Shown here: positions 1-9,413 of the stretch, piece after piece
Layout: every line of letters starts with the position of its first letter
Numbering within the stretch: position 1 is the stretch's first letter
DNA from: Trichothermofontia sp964536415
Lineage (GTDB): Bacteria > Cyanobacteriota > Cyanobacteriia > B231
DNA length: 64,000 bases
NCBI GenBank assembly: GCA_964536415.1
Contig: CAZHXN010000006.1
Span: 18,765-82,764 of the forward strand
Reading direction: 5' to 3'
Translations under genes and position numbers: made by a program
Notes under the pieces: model-generated
What the model was told of the DNA's origin: nothing
The model's input: the letters and a program-made list of their open reading frames with translations, nothing else
The model's database searches: none

Positions 1-154
1 GGCGATGATGGCGGGGGGCAACCACCCGCAAAGTGTGACCAGGGGTGATAGACCCCGGTCTCAGGTCGATCGCATTCCCCAGCAATAGGCTCCAGACGAC
101 TGGAATGCACGCCACAAATTGACCCGTTGAATGCCCCCTCGAATGCCCCCTTGA

Positions 155-952
155 ATGCACCATCAAATTGATGCGCTGGCCTATCGCAATCGCCTTCGCT
201 ACTTACCCCCTGCCCACAAGGTATCGTTTGCCGTCGTCCTGATGGGCCTGGGTTACCTGATGCCCTTACCTGCCCAGGGGTTGACGGTAGCCTGGTTAGC
301 CCGCTGGACGATTGGCTACGCGGGGATTCCAGCGGGGGTGTACCTGCGCCTGCAGGCAATTCCCCTCGGTTTCTGGCTGATGAGTTTACCGGCCCTGCTC
401 CTCAGTTGGGCACCGGCTGCGCATCGGCTTGCCTACCAGAGTGATATCTGGCAGGGCTTGGGGTTGGGGCCAGTCTATGTCTACGTGAGCCAGCAGGGGA
501 TAGCCCAGGCCAGCCAGGTATTCGGGCGGATGCTGGTCATGACGGCCTGTCTCTATTTCATTCTGCTGACGACGCCGTTTGTCGAAATTATCCGTTTGCT
601 CAGGCAGTGGGGCTGTCCGTCCCTGATCACTGACCTGTTGTCGTTGATCTATCGGTTTATCTTTGTGTTGGCGGAAACTGTAACCGAATTGCTGACGGCC
701 CAGGAAGCCCGTTTAGGCTACCGCACGTGGCGTACGACCCTGCGCAGTCTGGGATTGGTGGTTAGTCAATTGCTGCAACGGCTGCTGGCCCACTATCGGC
801 AAACCGCCCTGGGATTAGCCGCACGCGGGTTTAGTGGGGAGATTCGGGTCTGGTCGGCGTGCCGGTACCAACCTGACGATCGCTATACCTGGGAAGCGAT
901 CGGGGGGTGTATGCTGTTGCTCCTCTTCACTGGTTGGTACCATGCTCATTGA
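155..952 (+). CDS. cbiQ: ECF transporter transmembrane component (CbiQ/EcfT family)
   Basis: A 265-residue, strongly hydrophobic protein of CbiQ/EcfT type, the membrane subunit that couples ATP hydrolysis to uptake of cobalt, nickel or a vitamin. Hydrophobic stretches lie near residues 25-45, 60-85 and 125-145, and a basic, Arg-rich segment (QEARLGYRTW and ARGFSG, residues about 190-230) matches the coupling-helix region that contacts the ATPases. Its last 11 bases overlap the start of an ATPase gene, so the two are translationally coupled. No substrate-binding S component (CbiM, BioY or similar) is in view; it may lie upstream of the window. The substrate is therefore unknown and the symbol denotes family only. 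The ATG at 155 follows two other in-sequence ATGs in different frames. Confidence 0.8.
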   Translation: MHHQIDALAYRNRLRYLPPAHKVSFAVVLMGLGYLMPLPAQGLTVAWLARWTIGYAGIPAGVYLRLQAIPLGFWLMSLPALLLSWAPAAHRLAYQSDIWQGLGLGPVYVYVSQQGIAQASQVFGRMLVMTACLYFILLTTPFVEIIRLLRQWGCPSLITDLLSLIYRFIFVLAETVTELLTAQEARLGYRTWRTTLRSLGLVVSQLLQRLLAHYRQTALGLAARGFSGEIRVWSACRYQPDDRYTWEAIGGCMLLLLFTGWYHAH

Positions 953-1805
953 ATTTGATCAGGTGACCTATACCTATCCCTGTACTCGTCAACCTGCGAT
1001 CGCCCAGTTGAGCTTACAAATTCCGGCCCATCAGCGCTGTGCCCTGATTGGCCGCAATGGCTGTGGCAAAACCACCCTGCTGCGGCTGCTCAATGGCCTC
1101 TATCGTCCCCAACAGGGACAGATTTACTGGCAGGGGACCCCCCTCCGCTACGATCGTGCCTCTCTACAACGCCTGCGCCAGTCTGTGGGTCTGGTGTTTC
1201 AAGATCCGGAGCACCAGTTGGTGGCAACAACCGTCGAGGAAGATCTTTCCTATGGCTTATATAACTCAGGTCTACCTACCTCGGAAATTGCCGATCGCGT
1301 CCAGCAGGCCCTGGCACACTTTGACCTGGCTGAGTTGGCCGATACCCCTATCGCCTATCTGAGTCTGGGCCAGAAACGGCGGCTGGCGATCGCGGATGTT
1401 ATGGTGCTCCATCCTGAACTATTGTTGTTGGACGAACCAACGGCCTATCTCGACCCGGTGCAGGTTCGCCGTCTGCTGACTTTACTCGATCGCATCGAGG
1501 CGGAAGGCACAACGGTGATGATTGCAACCCATAACCTTGAGTTGGCTTACTACTGGGCAGATTGGATTGTGGTCATGGAGCAGGGGCAAGTGATCTTGGT
1601 GGGTGAGCCTAATACGGTTTTTCGACAGCCCCCACTACGGGGGGAAGCGGGGTTGGGGGTGCCGTGGTCAGTCACAATCCTGGATACGGTCGCAGCAACC
1701 CTGCGGGAACATGAGACGATAGGGCAGGATGCCCCGGCGATCGCTGCTGCGATCCACCAGATCCGGCAACGCCTCAAAGCACAATGGCAACAGTTGCTGC
1801 CTTGA
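942..1805 (+). CDS. cbiO: ECF transporter ATP-binding subunit (CbiO/EcfA family)
   Basis: A 287-residue ABC ATPase that powers the CbiQ-type permease encoded just upstream. Walker A is GRNGCGKTTLL (about residues 39-49), the Q-loop reads VFQDPEHQL, which is typical of the CbiO branch, the signature is LSLGQKRRLAI and Walker B is LLLLDEPTAYLD, followed by the H-loop in IATHNLEL. I chose the ATG at 942 because the family begins at once with a beta strand (IEFDQVTYTY); the longer reading frame back to 834 would add 36 residues without family resemblance. The ATG sits inside the last codons of cbiQ. Only one ATPase is present, so the complex may use it as a homodimer. Confidence 0.9.
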   Translation: MLIEFDQVTYTYPCTRQPAIAQLSLQIPAHQRCALIGRNGCGKTTLLRLLNGLYRPQQGQIYWQGTPLRYDRASLQRLRQSVGLVFQDPEHQLVATTVEEDLSYGLYNSGLPTSEIADRVQQALAHFDLAELADTPIAYLSLGQKRRLAIADVMVLHPELLLLDEPTAYLDPVQVRRLLTLLDRIEAEGTTVMIATHNLELAYYWADWIVVMEQGQVILVGEPNTVFRQPPLRGEAGLGVPWSVTILDTVAATLREHETIGQDAPAIAAAIHQIRQRLKAQWQQLLP

Positions 1806-1845
1806 TCACCCGCTGCTCCCCCGTAAACAGTATGGTTCGTTCAGT

Positions 1846-3624
1846 ATGGCTCGTTGGCATGGGTTGAGTTGGCATCAGTTGAATTTTAGTTGGTTAACCC
1901 GGTTGCCGTTGCCAGGGGAGTGGCGGTGGGGGAACCTATCTGCCCGAATGACCCGTGCACAACGGCAGGTCCTCACGATCGCCCTGATCTTTTTTAGCCT
2001 GACGCTACTGCTCCTGTGCCAGCGCTACTTCAGCTTCACAGCCTCCTACGTGTCGTTTGATCAGGGGATTTTCAACCAGGTGTTTTGGAATGGGTTGCGG
2101 GGAGACTTTTTCCAGAGTTCCCTGTCATCGACACTTTCAACCCCTGTGGTCCACGATGGCGAGGTTCCCAGTGTGGCCTACCACCGCCTAGGCCAGCATT
2201 TCACCCCGGCACTATTGCTCTGGTTACCCCTGTATGCGATCGCACCCGGTCCCGTCACCCTCATGATCCTACAGGTGACCTTAACCACCAGCGCCGGCTT
2301 CGTGCTCTATGCCTTGGCCCGTCATTATCTGACCCCGAATCTCTCAGTTTGGATCACCGCCAGTTACTACTGCGCCAACGCCGTCATTGGCCCCACGGTG
2401 GCGAACTTTCACGACCTGTGTCAGATTCCCCTGTTTATGTTTGGCTTGCTGCTGGCGCTGGAAAAACGGTGGTGGGGGCTGTTTGGCCTGTTGTCAGTCT
2501 TGACGTTGCTGGTGCGCGAAGATGCGGGGATTGCCCTGTTTGGGGTAGGAGCCTATTTGATCCTGAGTCGCCGGTATCCCCAATTGGGTCTGGCGGTCTG
2601 CAGCCTCAGTTTTCTCTATGTGCTGAGTCTAACGAATGTAATTATGCCCCTCTTCTCAGAAGATATTTCCCGGCGGTTTATGATTGAGCGCTTTGGACAA
2701 TACGTCGAAGGTTCCGAAGCCACCACTGTCGAGATGGTTTGGGCGATCGTCCGTCGGCCTTGGCGCATGGTGATCGAACTGCTAACCCCATTTGGACGTA
2801 AGGTGGAATACCTACTGGGTCAATGGTTACCCCTGGCGCTGGTCCCGGCGATCGCCCCGGCGGCCTGGATCATTGCCGGATTTCCCCTGCTGGCCATTTT
2901 TCTCCAACGGGGCCAGTCTCCCCTTTCATTGAATATCCGGTACGCGATCGTCGTTGCTCCCGGTCTCTGGTATGGGACCATCCTCTGGTGGGCACAGGTC
3001 AGGACCGGTTGGCTAGGGAAATGGCCAGGTCGCCCAGATCCGGATCAACTCACCCCGCCAGAGACCGATCGTCTCCCCCGCCGTCTGCGTCAGTTCTGGA
3101 TCACCTGTCTGGTGTTGGCCCTGGGCTTTACGATCGCCTCCAACCCCAACCGGGCGCTCTCGTTTATCATTCCCGATTCGATCGACCCCTGGGTCTACAT
3201 TTCCCCCGTGCGCCAGTGGCAACATGCTCAGGCCATGCGCCCCTTCCTGGCCGAGATCCCGCCCACCGCCAGCGTGTCGGCCACCACCCATCTTGTGCCG
3301 CACCTGTCCAGCCGCCGGGAGATCGTGCGATTTCCCGATTTACGGCTGCGCAATGATCAGGGGAAAGTGATTTTCATGGACTATGTCATTGCTGACCTGT
3401 GGCAACTTCAGCAGTACCAGGTGGCCTTTAAGGACGATCGGCAAAAGCTAGAAGCCATGATTCCCGCGATCGACGAGATGCTCACCAGCCAGGACTATGG
3501 TCTGCGGGCGATTCGGGATGGGGTGCTCTTTTGCCAACGAGATGCCCCCTCCGACCCCCAGGCCCTTGCCGATTGGACAACCTTACGTCAGGAACTGTTG
3601 GCCAGTTTGGGGAACCCCCGCTAG
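1846..3624 (+). CDS. DUF2079 family polytopic membrane protein
   Basis: A 592-residue integral membrane protein of the DUF2079 family, common in cyanobacteria and resembling GT-C glycosyltransferases in layout. After a first membrane helix (about residues 37-57) comes the family motif around SFDQGIFNQVFWN, then a loop with HRLGQHFTPALLLWLPLYA, whose H-x-x-G-Q-H-F is the conserved DUF2079 signature. About ten further hydrophobic segments follow, with a soluble C-terminal region from about residue 460. The function is unproven; transfer of a sugar from a lipid carrier is the common guess. The ATG at 1846 is preferred over the frame start at 1729, which lies inside cbiO; ATG at 1949 is another option. 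The stop is 12 bases from the end of the convergent cobT-like gene. Confidence 0.8.
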   Translation: MARWHGLSWHQLNFSWLTRLPLPGEWRWGNLSARMTRAQRQVLTIALIFFSLTLLLLCQRYFSFTASYVSFDQGIFNQVFWNGLRGDFFQSSLSSTLSTPVVHDGEVPSVAYHRLGQHFTPALLLWLPLYAIAPGPVTLMILQVTLTTSAGFVLYALARHYLTPNLSVWITASYYCANAVIGPTVANFHDLCQIPLFMFGLLLALEKRWWGLFGLLSVLTLLVREDAGIALFGVGAYLILSRRYPQLGLAVCSLSFLYVLSLTNVIMPLFSEDISRRFMIERFGQYVEGSEATTVEMVWAIVRRPWRMVIELLTPFGRKVEYLLGQWLPLALVPAIAPAAWIIAGFPLLAIFLQRGQSPLSLNIRYAIVVAPGLWYGTILWWAQVRTGWLGKWPGRPDPDQLTPPETDRLPRRLRQFWITCLVLALGFTIASNPNRALSFIIPDSIDPWVYISPVRQWQHAQAMRPFLAEIPPTASVSATTHLVPHLSSRREIVRFPDLRLRNDQGKVIFMDYVIADLWQLQQYQVAFKDDRQKLEAMIPAIDEMLTSQDYGLRAIRDGVLFCQRDAPSDPQALADWTTLRQELLASLGNPR

Positions 3625-3636
3625 GGAACCCCCAAG

Positions 3637-4731
3637 CTAGGAACTGGTTCGCGCTGCTAACGCCTCAATGCTGGCCAGCAATTCCGCCTGCCCCCAGTCA
3701 CGGGCCAAACTCGCCGCGATCGCGCAGCCCCCGGCCCCCACCCCTTCCTTGACATACCCCGCTTCATAGGCCCGGAGCGTCGCAAACCGTGAGGCGGCAA
3801 AGGACAGGGGCGTGGCCAACAGGGAAACAGGGGGTAGACTTTCAGCCAGCGCAATGGTTCCCCCCGTCGGATCATTAGCTACCCAGCGGGTGGTCCCCAC
3901 CACCACCTGTGCGGGTTGCCAGTCGAGGAGATAGCAAGCCGTCAGTCGTTGAATCAGGGCATAGACCGCCAACATTTGTGTTCCCCCCGCCAAGAGCACC
4001 CCCACCTGCCGACTCGCCGCGATCGCCATCCCCGCCACCACGATTTGCATCGGATCCCCCACCGCCGCCACCACCTGGAGGGGATCAACCGGTTGTCCCA
4101 GTTTGGCCCGTTCTAATCCCTGGGCCACGATCGCCTGCTTCTGGGCATGGTTACACACAGGATGACTGCTATTAACCCAATGGGCAGCGGGAACTCCCAG
4201 GGCCGTGAGGACAGCAAGGGCGGTTGTTGTGCCTCCCACCACACACTCGGCCAAGACTAAATACCCATTGGGCACCTGCTCAGCCAGGGTTTGTCCCCAC
4301 TGGCATCCTTGCTGGAAGAGATGCTCGACGATCGCCAGGGGTAATGCCTGCCCGGTACTGACACACCGGGCTGGTTGCCCGCCTAGATCGATCGTCGGCA
4401 CACTGGGTGCGATCGGCAAGCCAGCATTGAAAATCACCAGTGGCATCGCCAGCGCTTCCAGGACCGCCCGCGAGATCAACACGGGCGAGGCTCCCTGGGT
4501 GAGGGGCGGTAGAGGATAACGAGGGGTGGTCGTGGGGCCGTTGTGAAGGAATTCGGCATCGGCGATCGCGGTATAACGGCGATCGTCGGGAGTTTTCCCA
4601 GCAGCGGAAATGCCGGGGATCAGGGCCGTTGCCGTAAACCCCAGCACACAGGCCAAAAGCGGCAGTTGGCCCCGATAGCGTTGTAACCACTGTTGCCCCT
4701 GGGAAACCTGCGTATGCACCTGAACAAACAT
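3637..4731 (-). CDS. CobT-like nicotinate-nucleotide phosphoribosyltransferase (UPF0284)
   Basis: A 364-residue protein of the UPF0284/TIGR00303 group, relatives of CobT, which activates the lower ligand base of cobalamin by transferring phosphoribose from nicotinate mononucleotide. The central region shows the CobT-type glycine-rich stretch (CVVGGTTTALAVLTALG, about residues 180-196) and a second (GVLLAGGTQMLAV). Cyanobacteria commonly carry this version in place of classical CobT, and usually make pseudocobalamin with adenine as the base. I start at the ATG at 4731 (MFVQVHTQ) because the upstream 27 residues look like non-coding sequence. A second cobalamin gene, cobD-like, lies at 36411, but nothing here links the two in one operon. 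Confidence 0.75.
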   Translation of the reverse strand: MFVQVHTQVSQGQQWLQRYRGQLPLLACVLGFTATALIPGISAAGKTPDDRRYTAIADAEFLHNGPTTTPRYPLPPLTQGASPVLISRAVLEALAMPLVIFNAGLPIAPSVPTIDLGGQPARCVSTGQALPLAIVEHLFQQGCQWGQTLAEQVPNGYLVLAECVVGGTTTALAVLTALGVPAAHWVNSSHPVCNHAQKQAIVAQGLERAKLGQPVDPLQVVAAVGDPMQIVVAGMAIAASRQVGVLLAGGTQMLAVYALIQRLTACYLLDWQPAQVVVGTTRWVANDPTGGTIALAESLPPVSLLATPLSFAASRFATLRAYEAGYVKEGVGAGGCAIAASLARDWGQAELLASIEALAARTSS

Positions 4732-4799
4732 CCTGCCCCCGCCTGCCCACTGCCTAATTTCTACTTCCCACTTCCTATTGGAAGTATCCCAGTTTGGCA

Positions 4800-4932
4800 A
4801 TTTCCCCCTCATCCCCCAACCCCTTCTCCCAGCCCCCCTAACCCCCCGTTTGCGGGGGGATGGGGGGAAGGGGAGCCGGATTGAAGTTCCTCGCCCGTTC
4901 TGGGAGAGGGATTTAGGGTGAGGGCAGCAAAC
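4800..4932. repeat. Dispersed GC-rich repeat, copy 1
   Basis: About 130 bases that reappear nearly unchanged at 27372-27497. It starts CCCTCATCCCCCAACCCC, has an inner hairpin built on CCCCCCTAACCCCCCGTTTG against CGGGGGGATGGGG, and ends with GGGAGAGGGATTTAGGGT. The ends are roughly inverted (CCCTCATCC... and ...TTAGGGTGAGGG). I know this kind of element as a common intergenic repeat of cyanobacteria. It lies between the cobT-like gene and the convergent-side FAD gene and encodes nothing evident. Confidence 0.8.
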
Positions 4933-4963
4933 GTGGTGGGATGCACCCTCCCCATTTCACTCC

Positions 4964-7123
4964 CTACCACACCTTCCAGTCCTCCCAATCCAGGTTAAAG
5001 ATCGAGGTATTGGGGAATGCAGTGGGATTGCCATTTTTCTGGAGGCGCTGCTGGAGTCGGGCGAGTTGGGGTTCCCAGTTGGGTAGGTTATCCACCAAGG
5101 CATAGGGCCGTATCCCCTCCTGCAGGGCAAAGGCTGCCGTGGTGCCCGCTGCGGCTCCCACGGACCACTCAAAGGAATGAACGCGATAGGCGGCTGCCGC
5201 GATCGTGCTGTTGGCAATACTCTTACCCGCAATCAGGAGATTATCAATCTGCTGCGGAATCATGGCCCGCAGGGGAATCTGGGCGGGATAGGCTTGGCCG
5301 TGGGCACGACGAACCCCCTCCCGTTCCGTATTACCGGGCGCTTCCGGGGGCGAGAGGGTCAGGCAAGGGTGAAAGTCCATTGTGTACTGAGCAATCCCCA
5401 CCGCATCGGGATAAATCGTCGATCGCGTGCGCCGCTTCACCTGCGCCGGCAGGATCGTCCCCTGGCTGACCTGCATGGATTCCAACCCGGCTAGGATCGC
5501 CCACAGTTGCCGATACATCCCTGGCGGCAGGACCTCCTGGTAGTAGGGATCGCGGTAGTCTAACCGGGAAATATCCAGTTCATCCATACTAAATCCGTCA
5601 GGATAAGCGGGGGCGGGCCGCCCAATAATGCGACGGGCTTCACGCATATAGGGATATTTAGATAGACCATGCACAGTCCCCATCGGCGAATCCAGGCCCG
5701 TGAGCAAGCGATGGTTGGGATGGGGTTGCTTGGCACCGGGTCCCAGGAGCGAATCCGTGGTACCGGCCACCAACCAGTGATAGAACCCCAGTGCATGTTC
5801 CTCGCCCCGTCGTAGGGTTTCCGTGCGCAGGCCCCCCCGCCAGCCCCCTGGTGCCAGTTGTCCGGTTTGCCGGAGTTGCTCTGGCGTATAGATCAGGTTG
5901 TCCTGCGCCGTGCCTGGGCGATAGTCGTTGCCCCAAGTCCAGTTTTGCATGGAAATATCCCCCGGTGCAGGAATAGCCTTGCCCCCGGCAGCAGGACTGG
6001 TGGGACGGTTGGCGGCATTCGGTGCCCAGATGCGGCGATAGGTAAAGACAAAATCAAAGTTATTGGCCCGTTTGGTGTCGTAGCTGTAGTAGGGTGCGTA
6101 TTGTCGATAAAAGGACGGTTCGGGCTGCGGCTGGGGGGTTGCCGTTTGCTCCATGGCAAAGGTGTAGGTAAAGCCCTGGGTGCAGTAGGGGTCGTTGGTG
6201 GTTACAGGGGAGGAGGGATTCCGGGCCGAGAGCGGGTCCAATCCCAGCCGATAGGGTACCCCGGACAGGGCCACGATTTCCCCGGTTTCGGTGGCTTCGA
6301 TCACGTACCAATCGCGATCGCCCGTTTTCACCTGACCTGCGGGGACAAAGCGCAGCATGGTTTTATCGAGGCGATCGGACGATTCATAGCGGTAGGCGTC
6401 TTCAATAATAGCGGACAGGGGTTCTGTATTCAGGGGCGGGGTACCGGGTGCCGGACGATGCTGGATGGCGATCGCGCCCGTAATCAACCGCCCTTCGGGG
6501 CTGATCTCCAGCTCCTTAATTACCGTCGCCGGGAACCAGTGCAGTGTCCCGCGCCCCCTCTTGGCGGCGTCCTGCAGTTGTTGCCACAGGAGCGTATGGG
6601 CATCCCTGGGGAGGAAGCAGGACACACTCACCCAGCACTCACCGGGGTTTAATTTGCCGTAGTGGCGTTGGATCCGCGATCGGAATTGGTTATAGCCCCT
6701 AGGGAAAAATTCCAGACTGCGCTGCTTTTTGGCCTCATCCAGGGCCGAAGTTCCCTGGGAAGAGACTTGCCCCCCCACCCAATCGGTGATTTCCGTCAGA
6801 CAGACCGTGCGACCGGCCAGCAGCGCCTCATAGGTGGTAGCTGTCCCTGCTAGTCCACCCCCCACGACAAGGAGATCGCAGTCAACCGTTTTCTGCGGCG
6901 TTGGGGCGGTTCGTTGGGTTAGGCGTGGGGAGGTTGGTGCGGAGGTTGATGGAGAAGACAGGGGCCTACTGTTCTGGGCGTAGGCGGCAGTTGTGCTGAC
7001 CAGGGGTAGTTGGCTGGTCAGCCACAGCAGGAGGGTTGTCGGCAGCGTCATCCGCAATCGTGTTCTGCTGCTGGGGTTAGATGGCGCTGCAGGGTGTTGG
7101 GGGAAGGGCCACCGAGTCATCAT
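4964..7123 (-). CDS. Secreted FAD-dependent oxidoreductase
   Basis: A roughly 719-residue flavoprotein of the FAD_oxidored (pfam12831) type. A hydrophobic signal segment (TLLLWLTSQLPLVSTTAAYA) ends in an Ala-x-Ala site, predicting export to the periplasm or thylakoid lumen. The dinucleotide-binding motif is CDLLVVGGGLAGTATTYEA (about residue 80), followed by GGQVSSQGTSALDE, and the C-terminal part contains the second FAD-contact segment NLLIAGKSIANSTIAAAAYR. The natural substrate of this group is not known. The start is uncertain: ATG 7123 keeps a basic n-region before the signal, ATG 7051 gives a shorter one and ATG 7186 a longer one. It is transcribed alone between a repeat and upp. Confidence 0.75.
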   Translation of the reverse strand: MMTRWPFPQHPAAPSNPSSRTRLRMTLPTTLLLWLTSQLPLVSTTAAYAQNSRPLSSPSTSAPTSPRLTQRTAPTPQKTVDCDLLVVGGGLAGTATTYEALLAGRTVCLTEITDWVGGQVSSQGTSALDEAKKQRSLEFFPRGYNQFRSRIQRHYGKLNPGECWVSVSCFLPRDAHTLLWQQLQDAAKRGRGTLHWFPATVIKELEISPEGRLITGAIAIQHRPAPGTPPLNTEPLSAIIEDAYRYESSDRLDKTMLRFVPAGQVKTGDRDWYVIEATETGEIVALSGVPYRLGLDPLSARNPSSPVTTNDPYCTQGFTYTFAMEQTATPQPQPEPSFYRQYAPYYSYDTKRANNFDFVFTYRRIWAPNAANRPTSPAAGGKAIPAPGDISMQNWTWGNDYRPGTAQDNLIYTPEQLRQTGQLAPGGWRGGLRTETLRRGEEHALGFYHWLVAGTTDSLLGPGAKQPHPNHRLLTGLDSPMGTVHGLSKYPYMREARRIIGRPAPAYPDGFSMDELDISRLDYRDPYYQEVLPPGMYRQLWAILAGLESMQVSQGTILPAQVKRRTRSTIYPDAVGIAQYTMDFHPCLTLSPPEAPGNTEREGVRRAHGQAYPAQIPLRAMIPQQIDNLLIAGKSIANSTIAAAAYRVHSFEWSVGAAAGTTAAFALQEGIRPYALVDNLPNWEPQLARLQQRLQKNGNPTAFPNTSIFNLDWEDWKVW

Positions 7124-7255
7124 TGTGGTTACCTGAAACATTTGGACAAAATGCGGGCATTCTCTGACTATGGCAAACTCAAACACCCGATTTCACGGCA
7201 ATTCTAGAAGGTTGCACCGGAGATGGGGTGTTTATTTTTTGCCAATGACGGTGTT

Positions 7256-7906
7256 TCAGGTGGCAAAGGCCCGATCGCCCGCATCGCCGAGACCCGGCAC
7301 GATGAAGCCCTGCTCGTTAAGCTGTTCATCAATGGCAGCGGTATAGATTTGCAGGCTGGGATAGGTCTCGTTCAGACGCTTTAGGGCAGGATGGGCTGCG
7401 ACGACGGAGATAATGCGCACATTGGCCGGGTCTACGCCCCGTTGCACCAGTTCCGCCAGGACAAAGCGAATACTGCCCCCGGTGGCCAGCATGGGTTCAG
7501 GAATGAGGACACGCACCCCCTCGGCCAAGCGATCGGGTAATTTATTGAGATAACAACTGGCTTCGAGGGTTTCTTCATGCCGCACGAGGCCGATGTGGTA
7601 GACCGAGGCCAAGGGGAGCAGGGATTGGATCCCATCTAGCAGGGCAAGGCCGGCCCGCAGAATCGGGACAACGGCGATCGCCGTCTGGGGATCAACGACA
7701 GCGGCAGGGCAGGGGGCGAGGGGCGTTTGTACCGTGATCTCCATCGTCGGCAGCCATTCGCGCAAGCTCTCGTAGGTGAGCCAGCGTCCGAGTTCGGTCA
7801 TGGCGGTACGAAAAAGGGCGGGAGGGGTGTCGGCATCGCGGGCGACGGCTAGCCAATGTTTAATCAGGGGATGGGGTGGTACATAGACGCGCAGTTGCTG
7901 GGTCAT
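7256..7906 (-). CDS. upp: Uracil phosphoribosyltransferase
   Basis: A 216-residue pyrimidine-salvage enzyme that converts uracil and PRPP into UMP. The diagnostic PRPP loop reads VLIPEPMLATGGS (about residues 132-144; the usual form is DPMLATGGS), preceded by the active-site region VPILRAGLALLDG and HIGLVRHEETLE. The C-terminal uracil-binding segment ends GFIVPGLGDAGDRAFAT, the standard PGLGDAGDR ending. Length and ends are normal for the family. The gene stands alone; the next gene downstream is on the same strand, but 130 bases and an apparent gap separate them. Confidence 0.93.
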   Translation of the reverse strand: MTQQLRVYVPPHPLIKHWLAVARDADTPPALFRTAMTELGRWLTYESLREWLPTMEITVQTPLAPCPAAVVDPQTAIAVVPILRAGLALLDGIQSLLPLASVYHIGLVRHEETLEASCYLNKLPDRLAEGVRVLIPEPMLATGGSIRFVLAELVQRGVDPANVRIISVVAAHPALKRLNETYPSLQIYTAAIDEQLNEQGFIVPGLGDAGDRAFAT

Positions 7907-8777
7907 AGTTGAAGATGTCTCTGGGAGCGAACTTCCTTCGCAAGAATTTTCCCTATTCTCTCAGAAAGCCTAGCGAGGGAGTGCTTAGCGAGCCAGGATG
8001 CATGGTGGGTTCTCTAAATCGACCTCACCAAACCGGGATGCCTGAAACACCAATAAAATTGCTCGCCGTCCAGCTTCTTCTCCTGCTTAGCATCCTTGTA
8101 CTGGTCCTTCCTGAATGCCAATTCGTTCCACGCTGTTAATGTGCGGCGTTAATGGACGGCTAATGTACGGCAGCTGTTGTGCCCCCTCGTATTGTTGGAG
8201 TCCCTAATAAAACGCTTGTTCTAATTCTCCCGACAGCGTCATTACCCAGTCAATAAACAGCAACAGGCTAATGGAGTCTGCCTACACAACCCTTGCACGC
8301 AAGTACCAACGCTTGCAAGCCGCCTGTTGTGATCTGCACCCCCTCCAAACCCGACTCGCCGCCAGGGATTGACCATTTTCTGGGTTGAATATTGACATGA
8401 CTGAATATTTATATAAATGAATGCCATTGCAATATTTCCCAATAAAAAGCTTTACTTATGGCCTGAATTTAACAATTCGTTCAGAATTGGCTGTTGCAAG
8501 GAGAACATTCCTGCGATTTCTGATATAGGCTTAAGTAGATGATAAGTTAAGTATTGATAGATATAAGTCAAGTCCTGGGGCGGTAGTACGTTGGTTGGAG
8601 GTCCCCAAGCCGATCAATCCGCGTTACCCCCGCTCTTCGGGATGAGCGACTGCTAAGTGCGAAGCTGGGGCAGGGTTCTGCCCCTCCCTCGTCCTCAGTT
8701 CAATCTTTACTGACTTGCAACTTTATTGACGTTAGTGGCAGTAATTCTGCGATCGCAGGGGTCTGCCAGGAGGTTTT
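7907..8777. other. Intergenic region without a supported gene
   Basis: About 870 bases between upp and an NrtA-like relic. The reading frames here are short and look random. The stretch near 8380-8560 is AT-rich compared with its surroundings. I see no RNA gene, transposase remnant or clear repeat. Confidence 0.5.
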
Positions 8778-9288
8778 ATGGCCAATTTTCCACGACGCTA
8801 TATCCCGATCGTGGAATCTGCCCCCCTGATCATTGCCCAGGAAAAGGGGTTCTTTGCCAAGTACGGCATGACGGGTGTCGAAGTGTCCAAACAGGCCAAC
8901 TGGGCTTCGGCACGGGATAACGTCACAATTGGTGCAGCGGGGGGGGTATTGATGGCGGTCAATGGCAAATGCCCATGCCTTACCTGATTAGCGAGGGGAT
9001 TATCACCAATGGCAACAAGGTTCCCATGTATGTACTGGCGCAACTGGTCACGCAAGGGAATGGGATTGCCATCTCTGGTAAAAACGCAGGCAAGGGAATT
9101 GCCCTCAAAATTGCCGATCCAGAAGTCATCAAGGGCTATCCCAGCACCGAAGGCCGTAAATTTAAGGCTGCTCATACCTCCCCCAACGTGAACCAGGACT
9201 TCTGGATTCGCTTCTGGTTTGCTGCCAACGGCATTGACCCCGACAATGATATTGATTTGCTGGCCGTGCCCCGCCGGAATCAGAGATG
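8778..9288 (+). pseudogene. Relic of an NrtA/CmpA-type ABC substrate-binding protein
   Basis: Two consecutive frames together give a piece of the nitrate/bicarbonate-binding lipoprotein family. The first (8778 onward) reads YIPIVESAPLIIAQEKGFFA and KYGMTGVEVSKQANWASARD; after a frame change at a run of eight G (about 8939-8946) the second continues GIDGGQWQMPMPYLISEG, then GNGIAISGKNAGKG and FWIRFWFAANGIDPDNDIDL, ending at LLAVP. The lipoprotein signal and the whole C-terminal half are missing, about 170 residues out of some 440. The preserved part matches the NrtA/CmpA ligand-binding domain closely, so the decay is probably recent. No nrtB, C or D gene is adjacent. Confidence 0.85.
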
Positions 9289-9413
9289 AAACGGTTGGGG
9301 CGATACCCAACATTCAGCCAAAATTTTTGCGAAATCCAGCTGTCCGCATCGCCGTGGGATGTACCCTGGTAGGAACAGGTGTTGATTGTGGCACGGAGTG
9401 AGACAAACGGCCT

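Noticed and set aside
1..154. Riboswitch or gene end ahead of cbiQ
   Set aside because: No B12-box or other conserved riboswitch core is visible and the frames are too short to assign.
2085..2687. A 200-residue frame inside the DUF2079 gene
   Set aside because: It lies in another frame of a membrane protein with good family signatures; no motif of its own.
5858..6652. A 264-residue plus-strand frame
   Set aside because: It is antisense to the FAD oxidoreductase, which has clear family motifs; the shadow has low-complexity Gly/Arg composition.
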